A stretch of 64,000 nucleotides of DNA from CAYNXB01 sp964401045 (GCA_964401045.1 CAYNXB010000001.1:1-64000); one strand, 5' to 3'. Shown: positions 26,863-35,743, counted from the first letter of the stretch. A program made the numbers and translations. The notes: generated by a model from the letters alone, not told the origin.

Positions 26863-27315
26863 ATGTACTCCAGCATCCTGGTTCCGGTGGATTTGGACGA
26901 ACCAGCGTCATGGCAGAGGTCGATTCCGTCGGCTCTTGCAATCGCGAGGTGCTTTGGTGCGAGGGTCGGCCTCGTTTACGTCGTATCCGACATGGTGCTG
27001 GCTGAGGAGGCCCAATGGTCCGGCCTTGCGCTCCGCCGCATCCTCGAAACAGCGCGCGCACGGCTTGCCTTGCTAGCGGAAGAATTCACGACCGATGGCG
27101 AAGTTGACGTTCATGTAGCGAGCGGCAGGGTCTATCGCGGCATACTCGACACGGCGGACCAAGTGCACGCGGACCTCGTGATCCTCGCTTCGCACAAGCC
27201 GAAAATGAAGGATTTCCTCATCGGCGAGAATGCCGAACGGGTTGTTCGCCGTGCTCGCTGCTCCGTGATGGTGGTGCGCGGTAGGCTGGAGCCCGACAGA
27301 CAGGATGAGGCGTGA
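26863..27315 (+). CDS. Universal stress protein, single UspA domain
   Basis: A 150-aa Usp-fold protein. The N-terminal strand ILVPVDLDEPAS and the late VILASHKPKMKDFLIGENAERVVRRARCSVMVV segment give the usual (G)x2Gx9G(S/T)-like region, although the glycines are partly replaced, so ATP binding is uncertain. It overlaps the P-type ATPase start by 11 nt, so the two are made together. A strong ribosome site (GAGGAG) precedes the ATG. Confidence 0.87.
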   Translation: MYSSILVPVDLDEPASWQRSIPSALAIARCFGARVGLVYVVSDMVLAEEAQWSGLALRRILETARARLALLAEEFTTDGEVDVHVASGRVYRGILDTADQVHADLVILASHKPKMKDFLIGENAERVVRRARCSVMVVRGRLEPDRQDEA

Positions 27316-29779
27316 GCTACCCCCCGAGCGCTTGAGCCTGCTGCGTCCGAACGATCGCGGCGGCGTCAGCGGCGGTCAAGCCGAGGCGCTGCGAAGGCAA
27401 TTCGGCACCAACGTGATCGCCGAGCGTCCCGCACGGTCCTTTCGCGACGTAGCGGGTGACACGGCGACGGATCCCATGCTGTGGTTCCTCGCCGCCACAA
27501 GCGCTGGCTTTGCCGTCCTCGGCCAAACGCTCGACGCAGTTGTCCTGGTCCTGGCGATCATTCCCATCATGGGTATGGATTTCTATCTTCATCGCCGAAC
27601 CGAGGCATCGCTCAAGGGATTTACAAGCGCGCTGGCCACGCACGCAACGGCGATGCGCGACGGCCACGAGTGCACGATCCCGGCTACCGACCTGGTCCCC
27701 GGCGACCTCGTGCGCGTGCGCGCGGGCGGACCCTTCCCCGCCGACGGACTCATCCTGTCCGGCCACAGCATCCAGACCGATGAGTCGTCCCTGACCGGCG
27801 AGGCATATCCCGTGCCCAAGCAGCCGCTTGCCAACGGGGGAGGGCCGACCCTGCCCGATGAGACCTGGGTGTTCGCCGGGACCCGGTCGCTGACCGGCGA
27901 GGCGCTGATGCGCGTGATCTTCACAGGGCAGGACACCATCTATGGCAATGTCGTTTGTGCGGCGACCGCGACGCGGAAGGCGCGGACGCCGCTGCAGCGC
28001 TCGGTGGCCGGGCTGGTCCGGGTCTTGCTGGTCATCGCCGCGTGCGCGTGCGTCGTCCTCGCAGCCGTTCGGATCGTGCAAGGTTATGGAATCGTTGACG
28101 CCTTCCTGAGCGCCGCGATTCTGGCGGTTGCCGCAATCCCCGAAGAGTTTCCCGTCGTCCTCACTTTCTTTCTCGGAGTGGGGGTGTTCCGGCTGGCGCG
28201 GGCGAATGCCCTGGTACGGCAAGCGGTCGCGGTGGAGAACATCGGCCGGGTTTCGGTGATATGCAGCGACAAGACGGGCACGATCACCGAGGGCCGGCTG
28301 ACTGTGCATCAGCTGCACCCGGCGCAGGGGACGACCCCGGATCGCCTGCTCGAGTTGGGCCGGATGGCCTCCCGATGGGAAACGGGCGACCCTCTCGATC
28401 GGGTCCTGCTCCTGGCCGAGCCGGAACCGGGAGCGGGCCCCGTGGCCTCCTTCCCGTTCACCGAAGCGCGCCGACGAGAGGTCGCGATCTGGCCGCGCGC
28501 AGGCCGGTTGATGGCAGCGGCGAAGGGAGCGCCGGAAACGATCCTCGGAATGTGCCAGCTTGATGAGCCCCGCGCCAGCCGCGTGCGCGCCGAGACGGCA
28601 AGCATGGCCGATGCGGGGCAAAAGGTCATTGCGTGCGCCTGGCGCGAGATCGCGGATGCATCGCACGAGCCGGCGACCGGCTTTTCGTTTGCCGGGCTCA
28701 TCGGCATCTCCGACCCTGTGCGTGCGGGCGTCCGCGAAGCCATAGACGCTGCCCGCGACGCGGGCATTCGTGTCGTGATGGTGACGGGCGATCACCAGCG
28801 GACCGCCGCGGCGATTGCTCGAGAAAGCGGGCTTTCCGCGGATCCGATCGTGCTTTCCGGCGACGACCTGCAGGGCCGGCTCGCGAAAGGCGAGCGGGCA
28901 TTCCTCGAGGAGCTCGACGCGGTGGCGCGCGCCACGCCCGCCCAAAAGGTCTTGCTCGTCGAAGCCATGCGCGAGGCCGGTGCCATCACCGCGGTCACCG
29001 GGGATGGAGTCAATGACGTCCCGGCGCTCAAGGCGGCTGACGTCGGTATCGCCATGGGGTTGCGAGGAACGCAGAGCGCCCGCGAGATCGCTTCCATCGT
29101 CCTGTTGGACGACAATTTCAGCACGATCGTTCGAGCCATCGCCGAAGGACGGCAGTTGTTTCGCAACCTCGTGCGCAGCTTCGCCTTCCTGCTGATGGTG
29201 CACATCCCGCTCGTCACCACGGCGGCAGCGGTCCCACTGCTGGGCTATCCGCTGCTATACCTGCCGATTCACATCGTGATCCTCGAATTGATGATCCATC
29301 CGAGCGCGATCCTGGGCTTTCAGCGAAGTGGCGGCAACGACCTCGGACCATCGATCGATCATGGCCGCGGCTTCTTCACCGGGCGCCAGCGGGGGGCGAT
29401 TGCACTAACCGGCGCGTTGATTGCCTGCGGGATCGCGATCCTGTTCGTTACGACACTGAGGAACGGAGGAGCCGTGGAGCATGCACGGGCCATGTCCTTC
29501 GTGGCCCTTGCTAGCTCGCTGATCGTGCTCTTCGCGATCCTCACCCGATTGCACTCAACCGCGCCCAAGGTCATTGCCGCAGCGCTCGCGCTCCTGACTT
29601 TCGCGGCCAGCGGAATCCCCGAGTTCGCGGACTTGTCCCATTTGCATTCGATTGGCGCGCGTGACGGGCTTGTCGCGGTCGGCGTCGGCGCATTGTCGGC
29701 GATGCCGGGCATGCTGTTCCGCGAGGCGGTATTCCAAAAGGCGCGAGCGAGCATTGGGAAGACGCGGCGTCTAGCTTGA
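27305..29779 (+). CDS. Cation-translocating P-type ATPase of unassigned specificity
   Basis: An 824-aa P-type ATPase with ten predicted helices and no N-terminal metal-binding domain. The A-domain motif is SSLTGEAYPVPK; the phosphorylated Asp322 is in CSDKTGTITEG; KGAPETIL lies in the N-domain; the P-domain ends with VTGDGVNDVPALKAADVGIAMG. The overall plan is P2/P3-like. Helix 4 reads AIPEEFPVVL (Ca pumps: PEGLP) and helix 6 reads HIVILELMIHPSAILGF, lacking the NxxxD of Ca, Na/K and Mn pumps. The ion is therefore not predictable. It is coupled to a usp gene and next to the FixL/FixJ-like pair. Confidence 0.88.
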   Translation: MRRELPPERLSLLRPNDRGGVSGGQAEALRRQFGTNVIAERPARSFRDVAGDTATDPMLWFLAATSAGFAVLGQTLDAVVLVLAIIPIMGMDFYLHRRTEASLKGFTSALATHATAMRDGHECTIPATDLVPGDLVRVRAGGPFPADGLILSGHSIQTDESSLTGEAYPVPKQPLANGGGPTLPDETWVFAGTRSLTGEALMRVIFTGQDTIYGNVVCAATATRKARTPLQRSVAGLVRVLLVIAACACVVLAAVRIVQGYGIVDAFLSAAILAVAAIPEEFPVVLTFFLGVGVFRLARANALVRQAVAVENIGRVSVICSDKTGTITEGRLTVHQLHPAQGTTPDRLLELGRMASRWETGDPLDRVLLLAEPEPGAGPVASFPFTEARRREVAIWPRAGRLMAAAKGAPETILGMCQLDEPRASRVRAETASMADAGQKVIACAWREIADASHEPATGFSFAGLIGISDPVRAGVREAIDAARDAGIRVVMVTGDHQRTAAAIARESGLSADPIVLSGDDLQGRLAKGERAFLEELDAVARATPAQKVLLVEAMREAGAITAVTGDGVNDVPALKAADVGIAMGLRGTQSAREIASIVLLDDNFSTIVRAIAEGRQLFRNLVRSFAFLLMVHIPLVTTAAAVPLLGYPLLYLPIHIVILELMIHPSAILGFQRSGGNDLGPSIDHGRGFFTGRQRGAIALTGALIACGIAILFVTTLRNGGAVEHARAMSFVALASSLIVLFAILTRLHSTAPKVIAAALALLTFAASGIPEFADLSHLHSIGARDGLVAVGVGALSAMPGMLFREAVFQKARASIGKTRRLA

Positions 29780-29940
29780 GTTCGTCGGCCGATGCGATGC
29801 GAAGCAGCTTGTCGCGCATGAGGCCGTGCCCTTTGAGGTCCAGTGGGCGTATGGTAAAGGCACCCGTGGGGGCCGCGCGGCGGTCTTGCGGACGCGCCCG
29901 GCCAGTTCAGTGCGCGGGATAGAGCGAAGGGCCCAAAGCA

Positions 29941-31785
29941 ATGAGCTTGCGTCGGGTCTTGGTTGAATCGACCGCCGCGAGATACGGGCTCTCGGCAATC
30001 GCCGTCGGCGCCGCCTATCTCGTCCGACTGGCCGCGGATCCTATCCTCGACCAGAAGGCGCAGTTCCTTCCCTATGTGTTGCCTGTCGTTCTTGCCACCG
30101 TGGTCGCGAGGCTGGGTCCGGGCCTTTTTGCCGGATTTCTCTCGCTGATCGCCGGATTCAGCATGATCGATGCAAGCAGCCGGTTTTCCTCGGCGTCGCT
30201 TATCCAGGCGGGAATGTTCGTACTGGTATCGGCCGGGGTTTGTTGGCTCGATAGTCGACGTTCGTCGCAGAGGATGCTTGCCACGAGAGCGAATCGCCAG
30301 CTCAAGCTGCTGGTCGAAGGGGCAACCCAGTATGCGATATTCATGGTCGACCCGGTGGGGCGCATTATCAGCTGGAATGCCGGGGCTGAACGAATTCTCG
30401 GCTGGGCAAGAGGCGAGGTTCTGGGCCGACATTGCTCGCTGGTATTGAGCGGGCCGGAGACCGCGGAAAGAATGGCGGCACAGCTTGACACCGCGAAGCG
30501 CGAGGGTCGCTTTACCGAAGAGACCTGGCACAGGCGCGCCGATGGCTCGGAGTTCATCGCCGACATCTCGCTCACCTCCATCACGGACGACGACGGCACA
30601 CACCTGGGCTTCGCCAAAGTCATCTACGATGTGACCGCGCGCAAGGCCGAGGAACGCGCACTTCAGCGGCGTGAGGAGCACCTGAAGTCGATCCTCGCAA
30701 CCGTTCCCGACGCGATGATCGTGATCGACGAAAAGGGCATCATCCTGTCCTTCAGCCAGGCCGCCGAGCGCCTCTTCGGCTATGCGGAAGCCGAGGTTGC
30801 CGGCAAGAACGTCAGCATCCTGATGCCCCAGCCCGATCGCGACCGGCACGACGGGTATCTGGAGCGCTATCTCGCGACCGGCGTTCCACGTATCATCGGA
30901 ATCGGCCGGCTCGTAACCGGCTTGCGCGCCGACGGCAGCACATTCCCCATGGCCCTGTCCGTCGGCGAGGCGCACGCGGCCGACCAGCGGCTGTTCACCG
31001 GTTTCATCCAGGACCTGACCGAGCGCCGCGATTTCGAGGCTAAGCTCGAGCAACTCCAGTCCGAGCTGATACACGTCTCTCGCCTGAGCGCGATGGGCAC
31101 CTTGGCGTCGACGCTGGCGCATGAACTGAACCAGCCTCTTACCGCGATCGCCAGCTTCGGTGAGGCCGCCGCGGCCGTGCTGGAGCGCCCGGGCGACCCG
31201 GACAAGGCCATGCTGCGCGACGTGATGCGCGACATGACCGAGCAATCGCTCAGGGCGGGCGCCATCGTACGGCGCCTGCGCGAGTTCGTGTCCAAGGGCG
31301 ACTTTGCCAAGACGTCCGAGGATCTCGCGAAAGTGATAGAGGAGGCAAGCGCGCTCGCCCTCGTCGGCGCGAGAGAGAAAGGGATTGCGGCCCACTTCAC
31401 GTTCGCGCCCGATGCCACGCCCGTGCTGATCGACCGCGTCCAGATCCAGCAGGTCCTGATCAACCTGATGCGAAACGGACTCGAGGCCATGGAGGGTATG
31501 CCGAGCAGGCGGCTAAGCGTGACAACCTCGCTGCTCGACGAGAATACCGTGCAGGTGTCCGTCGCCGACACCGGATGCGGAATCGATCCGCAAGTGAAGG
31601 CGCATTTGTTCGAAGCCTTCAACAGCAGCAAGAAGACAGGGATGGGATTGGGCCTGTCGATCTGCAGGACCATCATCGAAGCGCACGGGGGACGTATACG
31701 AGCCCTCGATGGCATTGATGGAGGGACGGAGTTCCAGTTCACCTTGATGCGCGCGCGAGCCGCCGGCACGGACCCGCGCACGTGA
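29941..31785 (+). CDS. fixL: Oxygen-sensing PAS histidine kinase, FixL type
   Basis: A 614-aa membrane kinase. N-terminal hydrophobic segments (about residues 12-115, DUF4118-like) are followed by PAS 1 (about 125-235), a haem-type PAS 2 (about 243-360), and the HisKA/HATPase core. PAS 2 has the FixL haem signature: His303 in DRHDGYLERY and, exactly 20 residues on, Arg323 in RIIGIGRLVTG. This matches the proximal His200 and O2-sensing Arg220 of Bradyrhizobium FixL. The phosphorylated His394 is in LAHELNQPL; the N box is NLMRNGLEAM; the G boxes are DTGCGID and GMGLGLSICR. It is coupled to the FixJ-like gene by a GTGA overlap. The 161 nt before it hold no gene. Confidence 0.92.
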   Translation: MSLRRVLVESTAARYGLSAIAVGAAYLVRLAADPILDQKAQFLPYVLPVVLATVVARLGPGLFAGFLSLIAGFSMIDASSRFSSASLIQAGMFVLVSAGVCWLDSRRSSQRMLATRANRQLKLLVEGATQYAIFMVDPVGRIISWNAGAERILGWARGEVLGRHCSLVLSGPETAERMAAQLDTAKREGRFTEETWHRRADGSEFIADISLTSITDDDGTHLGFAKVIYDVTARKAEERALQRREEHLKSILATVPDAMIVIDEKGIILSFSQAAERLFGYAEAEVAGKNVSILMPQPDRDRHDGYLERYLATGVPRIIGIGRLVTGLRADGSTFPMALSVGEAHAADQRLFTGFIQDLTERRDFEAKLEQLQSELIHVSRLSAMGTLASTLAHELNQPLTAIASFGEAAAAVLERPGDPDKAMLRDVMRDMTEQSLRAGAIVRRLREFVSKGDFAKTSEDLAKVIEEASALALVGAREKGIAAHFTFAPDATPVLIDRVQIQQVLINLMRNGLEAMEGMPSRRLSVTTSLLDENTVQVSVADTGCGIDPQVKAHLFEAFNSSKKTGMGLGLSICRTIIEAHGGRIRALDGIDGGTEFQFTLMRARAAGTDPRT

Positions 31786-32393
31786 AACTCGTTCATGTCG
31801 TCGATGACGAAGAGCCGATCCGCCGCGCGACGCAGATGATGCTGAATGTCATGCGCTATGAAGCTCTGACCTACCCTTCGGGATACTCGTTTCTCGATGC
31901 CCTTATGGACCTGTCGCCGGGTTGCGTGCTGCTGGACCTACGCATGCCCGAAATCGATGGCCTCGAGGTCCAGCGTAGGTTGCAGAAGAAAGGCTGCGAC
32001 TTGCCAGTGGTCTTGATGAGCGGACACGGAGATCTGACCGTGGCGGTCACGGGGATGGAGCAAGGAGCCGTGGCGTTCCTGGAAAAGCCTTTCCCGCGAG
32101 CCGCGCTCGAGCAGACTCTGGAAATAGCGTTCCTGCGGCTCGATGATAGCAACGGTTACAACCGATATCTCCAATCGGCCGCCGCCGCGGTCGGGAAGCT
32201 CGAGCCGATCGACCGGCAGGTGCTTGAGCTGATCGCGCGTGGCCAGGATGCAGATGCCATCGCTCAGCGCACCGGCTTGCCCGCGTTGTCGATCGAAATG
32301 TCCCGCTCGCGAATATTCGCGGACCTGGGGGCAACGTCGGTCACGGAAGTGCTGCGGATCGCTTTTGCCGCCGCTCGGGCCCCGACGGGTTAG
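31782..32393 (+). CDS. FixJ-like response regulator with divergent HTH
   Basis: A 203-aa regulator. The receiver has DDEE at residues 9-12, phosphoacceptor Asp52 in VLLDLRMPEIDG and Lys in FLEKPF. The C-terminal part aligns to a LuxR/FixJ helix-turn-helix (LEPIDRQVLELIARGQDADAIAQRTG), but the recognition helix (LPALSIEMSRSRIF) lacks the usual TVxxHRxxV residues. DNA binding may be altered or lost. A GTG start overlaps the fixL stop, so it is the cognate partner. Confidence 0.85.
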   Translation: MKLVHVVDDEEPIRRATQMMLNVMRYEALTYPSGYSFLDALMDLSPGCVLLDLRMPEIDGLEVQRRLQKKGCDLPVVLMSGHGDLTVAVTGMEQGAVAFLEKPFPRAALEQTLEIAFLRLDDSNGYNRYLQSAAAAVGKLEPIDRQVLELIARGQDADAIAQRTGLPALSIEMSRSRIFADLGATSVTEVLRIAFAAARAPTG

Positions 32394-32463
32394 GATGTAT
32401 ACGTAACGACGCATCCGCTGCGTCGGCTATCCCGCAATCTGAACATTCAGGGATGGGCCCAGC

Positions 32464-32862
32464 GTGGTCGTGAGTGAACCGTCCGAGACACAGTCGCGAA
32501 TTCTTCTGGTCGAGGACGACGACGCGGTGCGGCGAAGCATTCAGCTGCTTTTGCACTCGCATGGCTTTGAAGTCCGGGCGTATCCGTCTGCCTTCGACCT
32601 CGCGAAAGACCCGGCAGCGCTCCGCTGCGCCTGTCTTGTCGCTGACCTTGTGATGCCGGACACGGACGCGGTTCAATTGCTCGCCGAGCTCAGGAAAGCC
32701 GGCTGGGCCGGCCGGTCGATCCTGATCAGCGGCTATCTGGGCAGCGAACGGGATGCAGACGTGCGGGCCGCGGGCTTCGACATGGTGCTGGCCAAGCCCA
32801 TCAGCGATTCTGTCCTGGTTCGGGCCGTGGCCGAAGTGATCGGCGGTCCAGCGGCCCGCTGA
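32464..32862 (+). CDS. Single-domain response regulator
   Basis: A 132-aa receiver-only protein: acidic pocket EDDD (17-20), likely phosphoacceptor Asp61 in CLVADLVMPDTDA, and Lys in VLAKPIS. There is no output domain. It starts with GTG (32464, or 32470) 70 nt after the FixJ-like gene. A sequence partly like the shared element (AGGATGTATACGTAACG, reverse sense) lies in the gap. It is probably an extra branch or phosphate sink of the FixL pathway. Confidence 0.8.
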   Translation: MVVSEPSETQSRILLVEDDDAVRRSIQLLLHSHGFEVRAYPSAFDLAKDPAALRCACLVADLVMPDTDAVQLLAELRKAGWAGRSILISGYLGSERDADVRAAGFDMVLAKPISDSVLVRAVAEVIGGPAAR

Positions 32863-32960
32863 AGGCTGTGTTCGATCCGCCCTGTCCCGGTGCCGCCTGT
32901 TCCGTGTTCGTCCAGCTGGTGTTGCCCGGAGAAGGAGCAGCGGCCGCCGGGATGCTCTAC

Positions 32961-32984
32961 TCCGGATATATCCTGAGTTACCGG
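32961..32984 (+). promoter_or_regulatory. Shared upstream element, copy F (tandem Usp gene 1)
   Basis: TCCGGATATATCCTGAGTTA followed by CCGG. It matches copy G at 38472-38495 in 22 of 24 positions and shares TCCGGATAT with copies A and B. It ends 48 nt before the usp ATG at 33033. Conservation stops soon after the element, so it is not just the edge of a recent duplication. Confidence 0.6.
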
Positions 32985-33032
32985 TATTCGAGCCGCATCT
33001 AAGTCGAGCCGGGCACCTGAGGAGGTTCGGCC

Positions 33033-33842
33033 ATGCGGTCCATTCTGCTTCACATCGACGACGACGCCTGTCTCGACGCGCGCATCGCAGTCGCGCTCGA
33101 TCTCGCGCGGGCCTTCGATGGGCACGTCACCTGCGTCCAGGCGATGCCGTTCGTGATCGGCATGCCAGGCGATCTCTATGGCACGATCGCGGCGCAGATG
33201 CTGCCCGAGTTTCGCGAACTGGCCGACAAGCTGCGTGCGCGGATCGAGGCCCATCTCATCAAGGAGGATGTCAGCTGGAGCTGGGTGCAGGACGATGGAC
33301 CGGCGATCGAGCGGCTGCTGCAATACACCGGCCTCAGCGACATTGCCGTGATCGGCTGCTGCGATCCCCTTCGCAAGGGCTACGCACCGCTCACGGGAGA
33401 CCTCGTCCTCCGCTCGCGCACGCCGGTCCTGATCGTTCCCCCCAAAGCGGCCGGCTTCGATACCGATAGTCCGGCGGTCGTCGCATGGGACGGCTCGCCT
33501 GAGGCCCGCCGGGCACTGCGTGCCGCGGTGCCGCTGCTCGCCCGCTCGCAGGCAGTCACTCTGGCGACCGTCCGTGAGCCGTCCGAGCGGAAGCACGATC
33601 TGCCTCCGACCGATGGCGCCGAGTATCTTTCACGCCACGGCATCTCCTGTGAGATCGTCGAGTTGCCGGCATCGGAATCGATTGCCCGAGTGCTCACCGA
33701 CGCCGCGTTGGTGCGCCGTGCCGGTTACCTCGTGATGGGCGCATACGGCCATGCCCGGCTCCTCGAGACGATCTTTGGAGGGGTCACGCGCGAGTTGCTC
33801 GCTCACCCGCCGGTACCCCTGCCGATTCTGGCTTGTCACTGA
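33033..33842 (+). CDS. Universal stress protein, tandem Usp domains (paralog 1)
   Basis: A 269-aa cytoplasmic protein with two Usp folds (about 1-140 and 145-269). The first begins RSILLHIDDDACLDAR; the second ends with MGAYGHARLLETIFGGVTRE, the G-x2-G-x9-G-(S/T)-type nucleotide loop, so ATP binding is likely in domain 2. It is closely similar along its whole length to the protein at 38541-39350. Ribosome site GAGGAGGTTCGGCC. The gene carries shared element F. Confidence 0.88.
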   Translation: MRSILLHIDDDACLDARIAVALDLARAFDGHVTCVQAMPFVIGMPGDLYGTIAAQMLPEFRELADKLRARIEAHLIKEDVSWSWVQDDGPAIERLLQYTGLSDIAVIGCCDPLRKGYAPLTGDLVLRSRTPVLIVPPKAAGFDTDSPAVVAWDGSPEARRALRAAVPLLARSQAVTLATVREPSERKHDLPPTDGAEYLSRHGISCEIVELPASESIARVLTDAALVRRAGYLVMGAYGHARLLETIFGGVTRELLAHPPVPLPILACH

Positions 33843-33924
33843 GGTTGATCGGGAAGGCAGGCGATGCACGCGCGACCGCGCTCGATCTCCCGCTTGGCGA
33901 GCGGCACGCGGTCGACCGTGGTGC

Positions 33925-34587
33925 TTATTCAGGGCGCCGCTGGCCGACCTTGTACTGCTTCTTCCACGCGTCCTCCGATCCCATGCCGGCGACGAACGCC
34001 ACGCGCAGGGCATCGGCGAAGTTGGTCACCTCGAGCTTGGTCATCACGTTCGCCCGATAGACTTCGACAGTGCGCGAGCTGATCCCTAGGTCGTAGGCGA
34101 TCGTCTTGTTCGGATACCCGCAGGCGAGGCCTTCGAGCACCTCGCGCTCGCGCTCGGTCAGCGCACCAATTTGCGTCCTGGCCCATTGCTCGCGCTGACG
34201 CTGCGCCGCCTTGTCGGACAGCTGCGCATGACCAGTCTCGATCGAATCAAGCACACGTTGGCGATTGAACGGCTTCTCGAGGAAGTCGACCGCACCCCGT
34301 TGCATTGCCCTCACGGCGGTCGAGATGTCACCGTGCCCCGTGACCACGATCACCGGCAGGTTGATCCCCTGCTCGGCCATCGCCGCCTGGACTTCGAGCC
34401 CATCCATGCCGGGCATGCGCACGTCCAGCAACACGCAGGCAGGCCGCGCCCGTTCGACTCCCTTGAGGAACGCGATGCCGTCTTCCCAGCGTTCGACGGC
34501 GAAGCCGGCCGAGCGCAGCATGAAATCGAGCGAGCGCCGCACGGCGTCATCGTCGTCAACCACGTGGACCAGCTTATCCTGCGACAT
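33925..34587 (-). CDS. fixJ: FixJ-family response regulator with intact LuxR-type HTH
   Basis: A 220-aa transcription regulator. The receiver has DDDD (11-14), phosphoacceptor Asp55 in VLLDVRMPGMDG, and Lys in FLEKPFNRQ. The HTH is canonical: LTEREREVLEGLACGYPNKTIAYDLGISSRTVEVYRANVM in consecutive parts. It is the best DNA-binding candidate for the shared promoter element in this island and could be a second output of the FixL kinase; this is inference. The ATG at 34587 follows GGAGGCAACC. It is transcribed away from the cupin gene. Confidence 0.9.
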   Translation of the reverse strand: MSQDKLVHVVDDDDAVRRSLDFMLRSAGFAVERWEDGIAFLKGVERARPACVLLDVRMPGMDGLEVQAAMAEQGINLPVIVVTGHGDISTAVRAMQRGAVDFLEKPFNRQRVLDSIETGHAQLSDKAAQRQREQWARTQIGALTEREREVLEGLACGYPNKTIAYDLGISSRTVEVYRANVMTKLEVTNFADALRVAFVAGMGSEDAWKKQYKVGQRRPE

Positions 34588-34642
34588 GGTTGCCTCCACC
34601 TGCCCTTCGCGCGCCCTATCCCTCGCTCGACACCGGCGCATC

Positions 34643-34661
34643 ATCCGTAGATTTGCGAATG
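34643..34661 (+). promoter_or_regulatory. Weak copy D of the shared element
   Basis: ATCCGTAGATTTGCGAATG agrees with copy B at about 14 of 19 positions. It lies between the divergent fixJ-like gene and the cupin gene, 86 nt before the cupin ATG. It could be autoregulatory for the fixJ-like gene. It is too degenerate to be sure. Confidence 0.3.
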
Positions 34662-34746
34662 GCGAAGATCGCCGGACGCGGCAAAGCTGGTGGACGTCAC
34701 ATAGCTCGCCCACACCCGGCGAGCAAACTGCGAAAGGGATAGGCCG

Positions 34747-35142
34747 ATGCGTGGTTTCGTCGGAAATATCGAAGACCTGACCGAGGAGAACGAGGATTTC
34801 CGGCGCGTGCTCTACACCGGGCACCAGCTCCAGCTGGTGGTCATGGCCATCGGACCGGGCGAAGAGATCGGCGAGGAGGTCCATACCGACCGGGACCAGT
34901 TCTTCCGGGTCGAGGAAGGCAAGGGCGAGGTGTGGATCGACGGCGTGTGCCACGAGGTCGAGGGCGACTACGGCGTGATCGTTCCGCAGGGCGCGCGGCA
35001 CAACGTGAAGTGCACCGGCCACAAGCCGCTCCGCCTGTATACGATCTACGGCCCGCCCGAGCATCTCGACGGCACCGTCCACGCCTCCCGCAAGGACGCC
35101 GCGGCGGCGCACGAGCACTTCGACGGCGTTACGACCGAATAG
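34747..35142 (+). CDS. Cupin domain protein
   Basis: A 131-aa single-domain cupin. Motif 1 is GEEIGEEVHTDRDQFFRVEEGKG (quoted in pieces: HTDRDQFFRVEEG) and motif 2 contains VPQGARHNVKCTG; the two His, with Glu/Gln, form a metal site. The family includes mannose-6-phosphate isomerase-like and dioxygenase-like proteins; no substrate can be read from the sequence. It starts with ATG behind GATAGGCCG. Confidence 0.82.
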   Translation: MRGFVGNIEDLTEENEDFRRVLYTGHQLQLVVMAIGPGEEIGEEVHTDRDQFFRVEEGKGEVWIDGVCHEVEGDYGVIVPQGARHNVKCTGHKPLRLYTIYGPPEHLDGTVHASRKDAAAAHEHFDGVTTE

Positions 35143-35244
35143 CCCGTATTCGCGGCAGCGGTTTCCTCAAAAGGAGGATGGGTCGTAGCGGCCCGGAAGC
35201 CAGAGTTCGGTCGCAACCTCGGACCGGGGGGCCGCGGTCAGCTG

Positions 35245-35676
35245 TCAGTCCACCGGCGGCAGGACGGGGCCGATTGCACCGTCCCATCCGTCGGTCGAGG
35301 CGATCCGCGTGACCCGGAACGGCAGCTGCTCGCCGGTGGGCTCGGTGAGGGTGACGTATTCCCCGGGCCGCAGCGGATGGGCTTCGAGGTGGAACAGGTC
35401 CTCGTCGTCATCCTCGCCGATCGCGTAGGAGAAGGCCCAGGTCGCGCCGGTACGGATCACGTAGCCCTGCTGGTCCGGCTCGTCGGGCCAGAACCGCTTG
35501 ACCGTGGCCATGGCCGGATTGCGGCCGACTTCGTCCGCGTCGATGAGACCGTCGGCGGTGAGCGGCAGCCGCAGGATGAGCGCGCGGCTCGGCGAGCCCT
35601 CGGGAAACTCGGCCGTGCGCGCCAGCTCAAGGCGAATGATCTTCCAGTCGGAATGGCGGTGCCGGTCGTAACTCAT
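35245..35676 (-). CDS. Conserved protein of unknown function
   Basis: 143 aa, acidic, not recognised. It has no signal peptide or membrane helix. There is a beta-rich pattern with WKIIRLELARTAEFPEGSPS near the start and YAIGEDDDEDLFHLEAHPL in the middle; the C-terminal part (PGEYVTLTEPTGEQLPFRV) looks like a small beta-barrel. A weak copy of the shared element lies 35 nt upstream. It is convergent with the cupin gene. Confidence 0.65.
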   Translation of the reverse strand: MSYDRHRHSDWKIIRLELARTAEFPEGSPSRALILRLPLTADGLIDADEVGRNPAMATVKRFWPDEPDQQGYVIRTGATWAFSYAIGEDDDEDLFHLEAHPLRPGEYVTLTEPTGEQLPFRVTRIASTDGWDGAIGPVLPPVD

Positions 35677-35710
35677 GAAGAGTCCCTGGCCGAAGGTGAG
35701 TACCGCACGA

Positions 35711-35730
35711 CACTGGGAAATATACGGAAG
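35711..35730 (-). promoter_or_regulatory. Weak copy H of the shared element
   Basis: On the minus strand CTTCCGTATATTTCCCAGTG, about 14 of 20 positions like copy B. It ends 35 nt before the start of the unknown gene at 35676, a spacing close to that of the strong copies. Moderate-to-low certainty. Confidence 0.35.
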
Positions 35731-35743
35731 GGCCCAGCGCGCA

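Noticed and set aside
27317..29203. Long minus-strand frame opposite the P-type ATPase (and 29359-31395 opposite the FixL gene)
   Set aside because: Shadow frames rich in Arg/His/Gly with no domain; the plus-strand genes are certain.
35164..35178. TCCTC-AAAA-GGAGGA near the end of the cupin gene as a terminator
   Set aside because: A very short stem, no T tract, and equally explained as a chance Shine-Dalgarno-like string.
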